From: Tenuifilaceae bacterium CYCD
GTDB taxonomy: Bacteria; Bacteroidota; Bacteroidia; Bacteroidales; Tenuifilaceae
Reading direction: 5' to 3'
DNA: 64,000 bases
Assembly (NCBI GenBank): GCA_036322835.1
Contig: AP027304.1
Location: forward strand, 1,116,001 to 1,180,000
The stretch's first letter is position 1. The number at the start of each line of letters is the position of its first letter. Both the position numbers and the translations under genes were made by a program. The notes under the pieces are model-generated. The model had not been told where the DNA came from. It ran no database searches and worked only from the letters and a program-made list of their open reading frames with translations. Of this stretch, positions 36,681 through 45,449 are shown piece by piece.

Positions 36681-37784
36681 CTATCTCAAAATGGTTATAC
36701 TTCCCTTGTACTCAAACTTCTCGTCACCTACCTTTATTACTATGATGTAGTGATACGAATCCATTGGAAGTTCTTTACCACTTAAATCCTTACCATTCCA
36801 AGCCTTGCTTAAACCGCTATGCTGCCATACCAGTTTTCCCCAACGGTTGAAAACCTTAACATCGATATTTTCGATATACGCACTAACATCTATGTACGAA
36901 CCATCCGAGGCCTTTGCGGCTGGGAAAATCCATGTATCGTTGAAACCATCGCCGTTAGGTGTAAACGCTGCAGGAATCTTTAGCTTGCTGTAATCGGTTG
37001 CCTTTATGTTAACAGTATCCGAATTCTCACATCCATGAATATCGGTAACAAGTACCGAAATGGTTTGATCGCCATTTATTCCATCAACCGTGATACTTGA
37101 TGTAATTGCACCCGTGCTCCAGTTGTAAAAACTAAAATTGGGATTATACACATCGAGCAGTAATGTTTGGTTGGCAAACAGGAATGTATCGGGACCCAAC
37201 GATACTGTGGGTAAATCGTACACCACAAGCCGTGTGGAATCGTACGAGCAGCTATAGTTATCGGCATTAACCAAGCGCACTGTATATGTTCCGGCATCGC
37301 CGGTGTAGTAAACCTGATTTGTGCTATTGTCTTGCCATAAGTAACTAATAAATCCTGAGCCTGGATCTAACTCGGCAATCTTGCCGAAGCAAACACCCAT
37401 ATCGTCATCCAAATTATTCGAAATGGGAACAAAAATTTCAGGGGTATTCAGGGTAATATACGCTCTGAAAGGAGCACCGGTACAACCATAGTCGGTATGC
37501 TCGGTAACATCAATGGTGTAAATTCCACCCTTCATATCCTCGCTCCAGGTAATTGCAATAGAATCGCCTCGAGCAAAGAGCTGATAGCTTGATGCCGGAA
37601 GAACATTGCCGTCGGGATCGGTTATTACCCAATCAAAATCCGAAATGCCATTAAAACCTTTTACCCCATACTTCTCGGTAGTTCCAATACAAGCATAGGG
37701 CAAATCTTGCCCTTCAACTGGTTTTAAACTACCAAGGTTTATAAGTAAAACTAATAAGAGTAGTATAGGAGTAAATTTCTTCAA
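36681..37784 (-). CDS. Secreted protein with gliding-motility (type B) C-terminal domain
   Basis: A 367-residue protein with a signal peptide (MKKFTPILLLLVLLINLGS...), Ig/PKD-like domains (one with SLGPDTFLFANQTLLLD, the repeated motif of CHU_C-type proteins) and a C-terminal type B sorting domain. That domain has FTPNGDGFNDTW (about 280-291), VFNRWGKLVW (315-324), WNGKDLSG and KGSITILR at the end. It should leave the cell through the type IX secretion system and stay at the surface with the SprF-like partner encoded next. Position in an operon after the tail protein at 37895-39121. Confidence 0.95.
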   Translation of the reverse strand: MKKFTPILLLLVLLINLGSLKPVEGQDLPYACIGTTEKYGVKGFNGISDFDWVITDPDGNVLPASSYQLFARGDSIAITWSEDMKGGIYTIDVTEHTDYGCTGAPFRAYITLNTPEIFVPISNNLDDDMGVCFGKIAELDPGSGFISYLWQDNSTNQVYYTGDAGTYTVRLVNADNYSCSYDSTRLVVYDLPTVSLGPDTFLFANQTLLLDVYNPNFSFYNWSTGAITSSITVDGINGDQTISVLVTDIHGCENSDTVNIKATDYSKLKIPAAFTPNGDGFNDTWIFPAAKASDGSYIDVSAYIENIDVKVFNRWGKLVWQHSGLSKAWNGKDLSGKELPMDSYHYIIVIKVGDEKFEYKGSITILR

Positions 37785-37837
37785 GTTGTTGCTATTTGTT
37801 CAGTAAATACCTTTCAAAATCTGTGCTTTTCTATTTA

Positions 37838-37869
37838 AACCCTGACAGGGGTTTAGGCCTGTCAGGGTT
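37838..37869 (-). other. Intercistronic 12-bp hairpin
   Basis: Perfect stem AACCCTGACAGG / CCTGTCAGGGTT with an 8-base loop, between the tail-protein gene and the type B CTD gene. No T-run follows on the minus strand, so it is probably not a terminator. It may protect the upstream transcript and raise the level of the tail protein. Confidence 0.75.
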
Positions 37870-37894
37870 GGAAAATTTAAACCACTTTATAAAC

Positions 37895-39121
37895 TTAGTA
37901 AGCGTAATTGTTAGGAATAAAATAAACTGGGCCAGTTTGTGGCTTTGGCATAACAATAGCAACATATACTGCATCTGCGCCATCCGCACCTGAACCAAAA
38001 ACATATGTTGTAAAAGGAGCACCCTTAACGTATTCTGATTTCTGACTTATTGCAGAAATTATACCGTCAGCACCAGCGGCAGTAGAAGCCTTTTTTAAAG
38101 TATAGGTATATCTGGTTATCTTATTATTCTGAACAGTAAGTGCAGAAGTAGTAAAAGTAGTGTAAAATGGACTTGATTCTGTACCAGTTAAAACAGCAGC
38201 AGCGGCTCCTGTTAAGCCATTTCCCATTTTACATTTCGTAAGTAATGGATAGTCAACAAAAGTTGCATTTGTGAGTGCTGGTATATTAGTAACAGTAGTA
38301 GCAGCAAGATCAGATAAATTATCAACAGTCTGTTGAACTGAAAAAGCATAACCAGCAAGAGATGCAGGAACACTTTCAGTAAACTTTATTTCTACTGTAG
38401 CAGCAGCCTGATCGCCACAAGCCGTAGCGGGATTAAGTGTTGTAACTACAGCTGTAGGAGCAGCAATAACATTTACATGTATAGATTGACCATTGTCGAA
38501 GCAACTAACAGCAGTGCTTTTTTCAACAACCATAACGTCATATGAACCTACTGTTGGGTTTACAAACTGTACATAATTGGAATTAGTTCCTACTCCTGTT
38601 GCAAGAACTTCAGACGCAGGTGTTCCTGTTCCTAAGCCTGCTGGAAAATTCCATACCCATCTTGCTGCTGCATCTATTGTACCAGAACCAGCATATGATG
38701 GGTTATAAATTGGGTCTGGATCAGCGTAAAGTCCGAATGTTGAACCTGCTGTTTGGTAAACATCCTGAGCGGATTGCTTATAATCAGCGTTTCGCGAAAA
38801 TGCAATTGTATGCGTACGAACGGTAACATTACCATCAGCAGTAAGCCATATGAATGTAGTACGTTGTGCTGCAGCATTATTATAAACAACATAGGTTGTA
38901 CCATTTGTCAAACCAGGAGCAGCAACAGTTATTACATTGCCAGCAACACTTGTACCTGCAACTGCAGTTTCAACTCCAGAAGCAACAGTGAATATAGTTG
39001 GGTTGGTAGCGGCAGTACCATCAAAATTCAGTACTGTAACATTAGTCTGCGCATAAGCACCTGCAAACATAATCATGGCGATGAAAACAAGCGCCAATTT
39101 TAAAAGTGTCGATTTTCTCAT
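37895..39121 (-). CDS. Secreted protein with novel short C-terminal tail
   Basis: A 408-residue protein with a clear signal peptide (MRKSTLLKLALVFIAMIMFA, cut near AYA-Q). The body is T/A/N-rich and beta-strand rich with three Cys (residues near 205, 235 and 295), probably Ig-like. No known domain can be named. The final residues (KPQTGPVYFIPNNYAY) match the end of the giant adhesin at 2-7417 in 8 of 16 positions with four conservative changes. No canonical type A or type B CTD is present. It is the first gene of the operon with a type B CTD protein and SprF, so a type IX or surface role is likely (inference). Confidence 0.85.
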   Translation of the reverse strand: MRKSTLLKLALVFIAMIMFAGAYAQTNVTVLNFDGTAATNPTIFTVASGVETAVAGTSVAGNVITVAAPGLTNGTTYVVYNNAAAQRTTFIWLTADGNVTVRTHTIAFSRNADYKQSAQDVYQTAGSTFGLYADPDPIYNPSYAGSGTIDAAARWVWNFPAGLGTGTPASEVLATGVGTNSNYVQFVNPTVGSYDVMVVEKSTAVSCFDNGQSIHVNVIAAPTAVVTTLNPATACGDQAAATVEIKFTESVPASLAGYAFSVQQTVDNLSDLAATTVTNIPALTNATFVDYPLLTKCKMGNGLTGAAAAVLTGTESSPFYTTFTTSALTVQNNKITRYTYTLKKASTAAGADGIISAISQKSEYVKGAPFTTYVFGSGADGADAVYVAIVMPKPQTGPVYFIPNNYAY

Positions 39122-39167
39122 AGTGTTAAAAATTAAAGTTTATAATTAAAAAATGTTTTTTTCGGTT

Positions 39168-39220
39168 GAAACGAATCATTATTCGTCTTTTCTTTGATTG
39201 AGACGAATTATTATTCGTCT
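39168..39220. repeat. Two REP-like palindromes in the leader of the tail-protein operon
   Basis: ACGAATcattATTCGT at 39171-39186 and AGACGAAT...ATTCGTCT at 39201-39220. Both match the GAGACGAAT/ATTCGTCTC palindromes around the REP transposase at 39.7-40.2 kb. The remaining part of 39232-39300 has two more hairpins (GATATCC/GGATATC and CCACCC/GGGTGG). Confidence 0.85.
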
Positions 39221-39360
39221 TTACTCGTCTTTACTCTCTACTGACGGAGGATATCCGTCGGATATATCTCTTTACAAACCCCACCCCTAGGGTGGCTGTT
39301 TGTTGTGATCGTTGTTCCTTTTCTTATTTTTCGTACGATTTAGCATCGTTTAATGGTTTG

Positions 39361-39390
39361 CAAAGTTACTTTTAACTGGTTACCAACAAA
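39361..39390 (-). promoter_or_regulatory. Bacteroidota-type promoter of the tail-protein/SprF operon
   Basis: On the minus strand TTTG (39387-39390), 18-base spacer, TAACTTTG (39361-39368). The predicted leader to the ATG at 39121 is about 230 bases and holds REP palindromes and other hairpins, so it is unusually long and structured. Confidence 0.55.
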
Positions 39391-39705
39391 CTATTACGGT
39401 GGGTTGTTTAAAAGGTTTTTATATAAAAGGATCTATAACGAGATTAATTGACCAACAATCAATTTTAAAGGACGAATGCTCTACACCATCAATAGCCATC
39501 AGTAAAACACAAAGAACATAAAAAACCTAAATGTTTTAATCAACAATAATGCCATCGGTTTTATATTTCTCATTTTTAAATATATACATGTATACCAACC
39601 ATATTTTTTTGTCCGATATCGGCAATGGAGGATTAATTGTGGTGTCCGAATATGGGAAATGGAACGGATACGTGGTGGGGTGGGGTGGGAATGGGGGTGT
39701 GGTGT

Positions 39706-39802
39706 GAAGAGACGAATGATTATTCGTCTCTTCATTATTCGTCTCTTCGGTTATCGCATCGGGATGCGCCATGGTTCGAGACGAATGATTATTCGTCTCT
39801 TC
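39706..39802. repeat. REP pair (BIME-like), copy 1, after the RAYT gene
   Basis: 97 bp: two GAGACGAAT(gat)TATTCGTCTC palindromes (39709-39730, 39778-39799) with an extra half-site and a spacer. It differs from copy 2 inside the gene at only three positions. A further half-site at 39820-39829 overlaps the RAYT stop codon. The stretch 39400-39700 has no gene that I can support; the frames there follow the repeat. Confidence 0.9.
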
Positions 39803-39818
39803 ATTATTCGCCCATCCA

Positions 39819-40436
39819 TTATTCGTCTCTCCATTTCCGGGGATTATTGCGGATGTAATTTCGAATGGTGTTTAATGCACGTTCGTTTTTTATTATGCGG
39901 TCGTGGTAATTGGGTTGCCAAATATCGTGAATATTGGAATTTTGGCGGGCCCATTTGGTTACGCCAATTTTAAACCCACGCACAATGGAACCCACGGTTT
40001 TGGATGGGGAACGAAATGGAACGGGGGACGGGGATGGTAATGACATTGGAAACGACAATGATGTGGACGATTGAAGAGACGAATGATCATTCGTCTCTTC
40101 ATTATTCGTCTCTTTGGTTATCGCATCGGGATTCGCCATGGTTCGAGACGAATGATTATTCGTCTCTTCGGTTATTATTATGATTCCATGAACATGGTTT
40201 GGCATTACCACAAATTCGTCGATGGTTACAAACGGGAAATGTTGTGGAATATCTGTCCAACATTGATGGGTGTATTTTCCCAATGGGTTTAAAACCATTT
40301 CGGCATCAAAAATTTCTCCGAAAAAATGCCCGCGACCGATTGTGCAAATTGTTATAAAATATGCCCCAATGGATGAATAATCATACCCCCTCAACCGATT
40401 CGACTCTACACGGTATTTATTTTGGAATAGGGTCAT
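39819..40436 (-). CDS. REP-associated tyrosine transposase (RAYT, Y1/HUH family)
   Basis: A 205-residue protein of the IS200/TnpA-REP group. Seen: SSIGAYFITICT near the N-terminus, FVVMPNHVHGIIII with the HUH pair H81/H83, GSIVRGFKIGVTKWA, and the catalytic-Tyr region NYHDRIIKNERALNTI (Y177) with a final NPRKW. These enzymes nick single-stranded REP hairpins. Odd: residues about 90-122 are encoded by a full REP pair (40073-40169) placed in frame between the HUH motif and the tyrosine domain. The last codons (R-D-E-stop) lie in another REP half-site. The gene is 27 bases after the end of the previous gene. Confidence 0.9.
   Translation of the reverse strand: MTLFQNKYRVESNRLRGYDYSSIGAYFITICTIGRGHFFGEIFDAEMVLNPLGKYTHQCWTDIPQHFPFVTIDEFVVMPNHVHGIIIITEETNNHSSRTMANPDAITKETNNEETNDHSSLQSSTSLSFPMSLPSPSPVPFRSPSKTVGSIVRGFKIGVTKWARQNSNIHDIWQPNYHDRIIKNERALNTIRNYIRNNPRKWRDE
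40073..40169. repeat. REP pair (BIME-like), copy 2, inside the RAYT reading frame
   Basis: 97 bp with palindromes at 40076-40097 and 40145-40166; 94 of 97 positions equal copy 1 at 39706-39802. It is read through in frame as the T/N/E/S-rich segment ETNNHSSRTMANPDAIT... of the transposase. Confidence 0.92.
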
Positions 40437-40463
40437 ATATCGCGGTTTGGGCTTTCATCGAAA

Positions 40464-41339
40464 TCAATATTCAATGATTTGATTCCGCCTATCGCGCGTA
40501 GGGTACAATTCGTATCGGTTTGCGTAATATTCGGTTAAAGTATTATTGGCATCAAAAACCGATATAAATTTTAGCATTCCCTTATTGTTATACTCCAAGG
40601 TCTTCTTTGTAAGCGTTTTTCCTGTTCCATCTAAAGTTTCAACAGAAGATAGCAAGCCTGCCTTATCATAGCCATACCTAAAGGATTCGGTTAATGTTTT
40701 TCCGTTAGAAAATTTACGGGTTATAACCTCAGCAGAGATTCTTCCAACGGAATCGTAAACAGGCACATTAACTAAACTGATCACAGAATCGAGAGGCACA
40801 TAGTTTTTTTTCAACTTAACGGTACGCTTAACCTCAGTTCCTTTGGCATTGTAAACAGATTTAGTCTGAAACGCTTTTTTACCTTTAAGATCGGTAGCAT
40901 TAATTTGAATTGGCTTTCTGAAATTATTGTACTTATAGGTAAGCTTTATATATAGTGCCGTATCAGTAGGATTAACCATATAGATGGACTCGGTTGCGAT
41001 GGTTGAATCGGCATTATAGGTAAAAAGTTTATAGTACTTGAGTTTTTCGTTTGCAAACTCATCGGTTCTAACAATCTGCTTACCATTAAAAGTATGCCAG
41101 GTATGACTAATCACCTGCTGAGTTGTGTAATCCCTATTTAAAATTGTGTGTACCCTATCCAACGAATCTTTTATTTCCTGCTTTACGGCCATACTCTTGC
41201 TGGTTCGCTGCCCATTCTTAATTTCGTACTTACTGGTAACAATTACCCTACGAACATCCTGCGGCGGCCTATTCTGAGCAAGTAGATAATTTGAAGATAA
41301 AACTATGGCTAGAAATAGAATGAATAGAGACTTTTTCAT
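40464..41339 (-). CDS. Secreted protein of unknown function with YD-like strand repeats
   Basis: A 291-residue protein with a signal peptide (MKKSLFILFLAIVLSSNYLLAQ). The body has repeated Y-[DN]-x-x-G-[RL]-type strand pairs (YDSVGRISAEVITRKFSNGK, YGYDKAGLLSSVETLDGTGK, LEYNNKGMLKFISVFDANN), as in RHS/YD-repeat and MORN-like periplasmic or surface proteins, but too few for an RHS toxin. Family not recognised. It follows the outer-membrane protein at 41613 after a 273-base gap. Confidence 0.75.
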   Translation of the reverse strand: MKKSLFILFLAIVLSSNYLLAQNRPPQDVRRVIVTSKYEIKNGQRTSKSMAVKQEIKDSLDRVHTILNRDYTTQQVISHTWHTFNGKQIVRTDEFANEKLKYYKLFTYNADSTIATESIYMVNPTDTALYIKLTYKYNNFRKPIQINATDLKGKKAFQTKSVYNAKGTEVKRTVKLKKNYVPLDSVISLVNVPVYDSVGRISAEVITRKFSNGKTLTESFRYGYDKAGLLSSVETLDGTGKTLTKKTLEYNNKGMLKFISVFDANNTLTEYYANRYELYPTRDRRNQIIEY

Positions 41340-41380
41340 AGTGATTGAATTTTAAACAAATGGCAAATTAATAAAATTTA

Positions 41381-41402
41381 GTTGATAGTTGATAGTTGAT
41401 AG
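41381..41402. repeat. GTTGATA heptamer array in the 41340-41612 gap
   Basis: Three GTTGATA units and a partial unit, the reverse complement of the CAACTAT array at 33403. The same gap holds a REP-like palindrome at 41541-41560 (ATACCTGC/GCAGGTAT) and A/C-rich text. No gene is seen. Confidence 0.85.
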
Positions 41403-41612
41403 TGAAAATAAAGTACATGATTAGGAGAAAGGGTTGTTGCACGGACACTCCACTGTCCTTAGATAATTAAAACACCGATGACACAAATTTTACAGATAAA
41501 CACTAATCTATATTTAAATTCTGATTACTCCCAAAGGTGGATACCTGCTTACGCAGGTATGTAAAGAACACAAATTTGCAAAAACCTGTTTCATTTGTGT
41601 TCTATCTTTCAA

Positions 41613-42923
41613 TTAGAAATTCCACTGAAACTTTAAGTACGCCATTTGGCCTATATTCTGATATTCGGTATCGGATTTGCCGGTGAGTAACATTCCAGTA
41701 ATTGCTACAGTAATGTTGTCGGCTGCTGATACAGAAACAGAGGGAATAATAATTAACGATCCATCGGTGGGGTTTTCAATTGCCGATAAGGTTGGCGTTA
41801 CCAACGGCCCAAGCTGTCCACTTATGCTCGCAAAGAGGTTGTACTTGCCCTTGCTTAGCATCTTAGGGCTCGGAACAGTTGGCTCCAGCATACTTATGCT
41901 CCCGGTGTTCTTTGTTTTACCAAACGAATTGTACAACCCACCAATCTGCGCATACCACGATCCGCTAAAAGAGTAATCAGCTGAGAGCGATGCTATAACT
42001 CCATCGGTTTCGTTTGCCTTATCTAAGTAAGGCTTAAAGTAGGTTACCTCTCCCCTCAGCGCGGCGTTGAGTAGATTGCCCGACCAACCTAATCCTGCAA
42101 CCATATCGGTACGCATTTTTCCGCCTAAAAACTGAATATCGAACTCGTGGGTGTTAAAGCGGTAAAGAAAACCAAGAGATGTGCTATCCCAAGTTTCTGC
42201 CAACTGGTATACTCCTTCGGCAAACGAGGCTATTCCCGTGTAGTACTTTACGCTTACGGCATCGGTTCCCGGGCGCTCGGGATATTCAAGGTTGAAATAT
42301 GAGTATGTGTTGAAAATATCATTGGGGTTCCAAGCCAAATCCATTCCCCAGTTTACCCGTTGCCTACCAAGGGTTATTTGCCAAGAGTTGAAATTGATAG
42401 TTGCATTGAGCCTGTCGAATGCTGTATGTGCAATGTAGGAGTTACCACTACCCCAGAGGAACGATAAGTCGAAATAGCCCATATCCTTATCGATGTAATT
42501 ATCGTAATTGGGAATCATCTCCACAAAATCGCCATAAATAAAACGTGTACGCGATTGTACATCGAACTTTAACCACTTAAGTGGATAATAACTTAACTGC
42601 AAGCGATTATCGAGAGTATTGTCCGATAGCCAAACGGAAGTATCGGGGTTTGGAATGAATACGTTTTGTAAATCTTTGATGTAGCCCTTAAATTCTATCT
42701 TTGATGAATCCTGAGCATGTAGATTGATTCCTGTGAAAAGCATAGTTATAAAGAAGGATATTCTTAATATTTTGTGACAAATGACGAGTGACCGGTGACC
42801 TAAATTGCATAGAATATTCTCACATCTTGTTAGTCTCAATAACCGATAATAAAGATATTTACAAATCAAGAAAAACTTGTGTAATCCATATTTTACTTGA
42901 TCTCTAATAATGTTGTTTTTCAT
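41613..42923 (-). CDS. Outer-membrane barrel protein of the Lol-like ABC cluster
   Basis: Predicted beta-barrel of about 375 residues after the signal, ending in W-N-F, with strand pairs such as DRLNATINFNSWQITLGRQR and VNWGMDLAWNPNDIFNTYSY (a porin-like/DUF1302-type pattern). The start is uncertain. The ATG at 42923 gives an N-terminal extension partly encoded by a heptamer run (GGTCACC-GGTCACT-CGTCATT). The natural signal peptide seems to begin near residue 52 (ILRISFFITMLFTGINLHAQ) but has no ATG there. Encoded after the ABC ATPase, so likely the outer-membrane part of that export unit. Confidence 0.75.
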   Translation of the reverse strand: MKNNIIRDQVKYGLHKFFLICKYLYYRLLRLTRCENILCNLGHRSLVICHKILRISFFITMLFTGINLHAQDSSKIEFKGYIKDLQNVFIPNPDTSVWLSDNTLDNRLQLSYYPLKWLKFDVQSRTRFIYGDFVEMIPNYDNYIDKDMGYFDLSFLWGSGNSYIAHTAFDRLNATINFNSWQITLGRQRVNWGMDLAWNPNDIFNTYSYFNLEYPERPGTDAVSVKYYTGIASFAEGVYQLAETWDSTSLGFLYRFNTHEFDIQFLGGKMRTDMVAGLGWSGNLLNAALRGEVTYFKPYLDKANETDGVIASLSADYSFSGSWYAQIGGLYNSFGKTKNTGSISMLEPTVPSPKMLSKGKYNLFASISGQLGPLVTPTLSAIENPTDGSLIIIPSVSVSAADNITVAITGMLLTGKSDTEYQNIGQMAYLKFQWNF

Positions 42924-43078
42924 TATAAAATCTTATAATCTTTCACTTTGCCGAGTATGTCTATACACTACATTTTTCTGTAACAACGAACAACTTTTGA
43001 TAATCTTGATCCCTCAACAAGTTCGGGATAAAAATATACTACCACATCAACCAACAACCATCAACCATCAACCATCAA

Positions 43079-43765
43079 CTATACTTGAAATTCGTCAGAC
43101 TTAACCACTCCGTCCTCTAGCAAAACTACGCGATGCGCCTTACTAACCACACGTTGATCGTGTGTTGAGAAGATAAACGTAACACCGTGCTCGTGATTTA
43201 GATGCTCCATTATTTCGAGTAAATTCTCTGCTGATTTTCCATCAAGATTTGCTGTAGGCTCATCGGCAAGGATAAATTTTGGCTTAGAGGCCAAAGCCCT
43301 TGCAACAGCAACCCGCTGTTGCTGTCCTCCGGAGAGTTGTGATGGACGACTATCGTACCTATCGGCCAATCCAACTTGATCTAACAAATCGTGAGCAACC
43401 TTTCTACGAATATTTGAAGGAATGCCCTGCAGTTGCATAATCAATTCAACATTCTCACTGGCAGTCAACACAGGAATCAGATTGTATGCCTGAAATACAA
43501 AGCCAATGTGATGCAAGCGAAAATCTATCAACTTTGATCCAGAAAGCGTATCAACCCAAACGCCATCAACACAGATTCGTCCATTCGATGGTTTGTCTAA
43601 ACCTCCCAGCAAATTAAGCAGGGTTGTCTTTCCCGAACCAGAAGGTCCAACTATTGTGGTAAATTCACCCTGATTGAACTGTAGGTTGATTCCTTTTAGT
43701 GCGCTAACCTTAGCCTCGGAATCGTTATATATTTTTTCGACGTTTACTACTTCTATAATTGCCAT
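43079..43765 (-). CDS. ABC transporter ATP-binding protein, LolD/MacB type
   Basis: A 228-residue ATPase. Seen: Walker A GPSGSGKT (40-47), Q-loop [10 protein letters not shown] (about 89-98), signature LSGGQ (144-148), Walker B FILADEP (164-170) and switch His in STHD. The LolD-like family works with FtsX-type permeases to extract lipoproteins from the inner membrane or to export substrates. The two permease genes lie directly upstream and a LolA-like gene is in the same cluster. Confidence 0.93.
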   Translation of the reverse strand: MAIIEVVNVEKIYNDSEAKVSALKGINLQFNQGEFTTIVGPSGSGKTTLLNLLGGLDKPSNGRICVDGVWVDTLSGSKLIDFRLHHIGFVFQAYNLIPVLTASENVELIMQLQGIPSNIRRKVAHDLLDQVGLADRYDSRPSQLSGGQQQRVAVARALASKPKFILADEPTANLDGKSAENLLEIMEHLNHEHGVTFIFSTHDQRVVSKAHRVVLLEDGVVKSDEFQV

Positions 43766-43900
43766 ATCTATTCGTATTTAATTATTTGTATATAGTGTTT
43801 GGTTCGTTAAAAGTGAAAAATTAAAGGTTAAATGACTATATAACAATACTATAAATTTATATTTCTTCTCACTTTTAACTTATATCGTTTAACTCTTAAC

Positions 43901-45322
43901 TTACTCGTGTCTCAATGCCTCAACGGTCTTTAACTTTAATGCCCTTCGGGCAGGCCAAAGCGATGCTATCATTCCAGTCAAAATCACCAGAATTGTAATA
44001 AGAACATAGTCTTGAACCGAAGCATCAGGATAAATTACCGATGCATACCCAAGAGCCTCAAAACCCTCAGCCCACATACTAAAATCAATTCCTGTTCTGC
44101 TTAGTATCGCCAAAATTCCAGCACTAAGTATCATACCAACAGCCCCCCCTGTTATGGAAAGCATAATTGATTCAACCATAATCATACCGAAAACCCTGAT
44201 TTTGTTCATTCCTATAGCCATAAGCATTCCCAACTCTCTAATACGCTCAAGAACAGACATCATCATTGTATTAACGATACCAAAGGCAAGTGCAAAAAGG
44301 ATTATAGATACATAGATGAGACCCATAAAATCACCAAACTCAGCATACATAGCTATTTCGGGCGAGACCTCGCTCCAATTTTGAACGGTCAGATCTTTCA
44401 AATTCTTTGAGAGTTGAGATGATAGCGCCTTAGCCTCTTCCATCCCAGAGGAAATTATCGCAACCTCGTGTACTTGCGATTCATCCAACCCTGCAGTTGC
44501 AGCCAAAACATTCCGATGGACATAAGCAAAACGAGCATCGAATGAAGTGTTTGTTGTTTTGTAAATACCCCTTACTTTAAATAGTTGATTATGCAATTCA
44601 CCTTGAGGTGTTTGAAGTGTAAGGATCAATGAACTATTTAATCGAAATTCGGAGAATTGTTTCACCAGAAAATCAACATAAGAATCATATTCTTTCTGCG
44701 AAAGAACTTTCTTCAACTCTTTTTGAAACAAAATTTTCGATCGGAATCGTTGATCAGACAATTGCGTTAACTTTTCCTTGATCTCTAAGGGAATTAACGA
44801 AACATCCATAGAATCGATTTTTTCCTTTGAAATGTTGAAGTTTATCAATTTTAGGGTTTCAGCCACCTTGCTGCCAATAATAATGGAGGGTATTCTATGA
44901 TCTCCATCCAAAAAATCGCCAACAAGCATATTTTTATATATTTCGCTAACAGTTTTCTCCTCCTTTGGATTAACCCCCATAACAACGATTCCACCCGAAG
45001 CTCTGTCGGATTGAGCCATTCCAAATATTTTTATTCTTCCGCTATAGCCCTTAACATTTTTAATGGTATCCAAAACTGCAGCAACAGAAGGATAATCGGT
45101 AATATAATTCTGGGTTTCCTCGTTCAACAAGTACTTTGGATTATGAATTTGAACGTGGGCAATCTCATTGTATATGCTATCGTGAACACGCTGTTTAACC
45201 CAGCCATTAATTAAACCCATAAACATTACACCACCCAACAATCCCACGGCAAGGGTTACAACAACAACCATACTTCGGGTTTTGTTTCGCCATACATTTC
45301 GCCAACCTAGGGATAATATCAT
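43901..45322 (-). CDS. FtsX-like ABC permease (LolC/E type)
   Basis: A 473-residue inner-membrane protein with one N-terminal helix (MILSLGWRNVWRNKTRSMVV), a large MacB-type periplasmic domain and three C-terminal helices with the FtsX motif LERIRELGMLMAIGMNKIRV. Pairs with the other permease of the cluster. Its ATG is 127 bases after the end of the upstream permease gene. The gap to the ATPase (135 bases) contains heptamer arrays. Confidence 0.93.
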   Translation of the reverse strand: MILSLGWRNVWRNKTRSMVVVVTLAVGLLGGVMFMGLINGWVKQRVHDSIYNEIAHVQIHNPKYLLNEETQNYITDYPSVAAVLDTIKNVKGYSGRIKIFGMAQSDRASGGIVVMGVNPKEEKTVSEIYKNMLVGDFLDGDHRIPSIIIGSKVAETLKLINFNISKEKIDSMDVSLIPLEIKEKLTQLSDQRFRSKILFQKELKKVLSQKEYDSYVDFLVKQFSEFRLNSSLILTLQTPQGELHNQLFKVRGIYKTTNTSFDARFAYVHRNVLAATAGLDESQVHEVAIISSGMEEAKALSSQLSKNLKDLTVQNWSEVSPEIAMYAEFGDFMGLIYVSIILFALAFGIVNTMMMSVLERIRELGMLMAIGMNKIRVFGMIMVESIMLSITGGAVGMILSAGILAILSRTGIDFSMWAEGFEALGYASVIYPDASVQDYVLITILVILTGMIASLWPARRALKLKTVEALRHE

Positions 45323-45449
45323 TTTTAGTGATTTTTATAATTTTACCTAATAGTGGATTCCTACTTTCGCAGGAATGAAATAAAATTGGAATCTATAGCT
45401 TCACATCTAATTCATTTCACTTTTAACATCTCACATTTAACTAAATATT

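Noticed and set aside
37838-37869. Terminator between the tail-protein gene and the type B CTD gene
   Set aside because: The stem is strong but has no T-run on the transcribed strand; treated as an intercistronic hairpin.
39536-39973. Several overlapping frames of 70-100 codons around the free REP pair
   Set aside because: They are translations of the palindromes in both directions and partly antisense to the RAYT gene.
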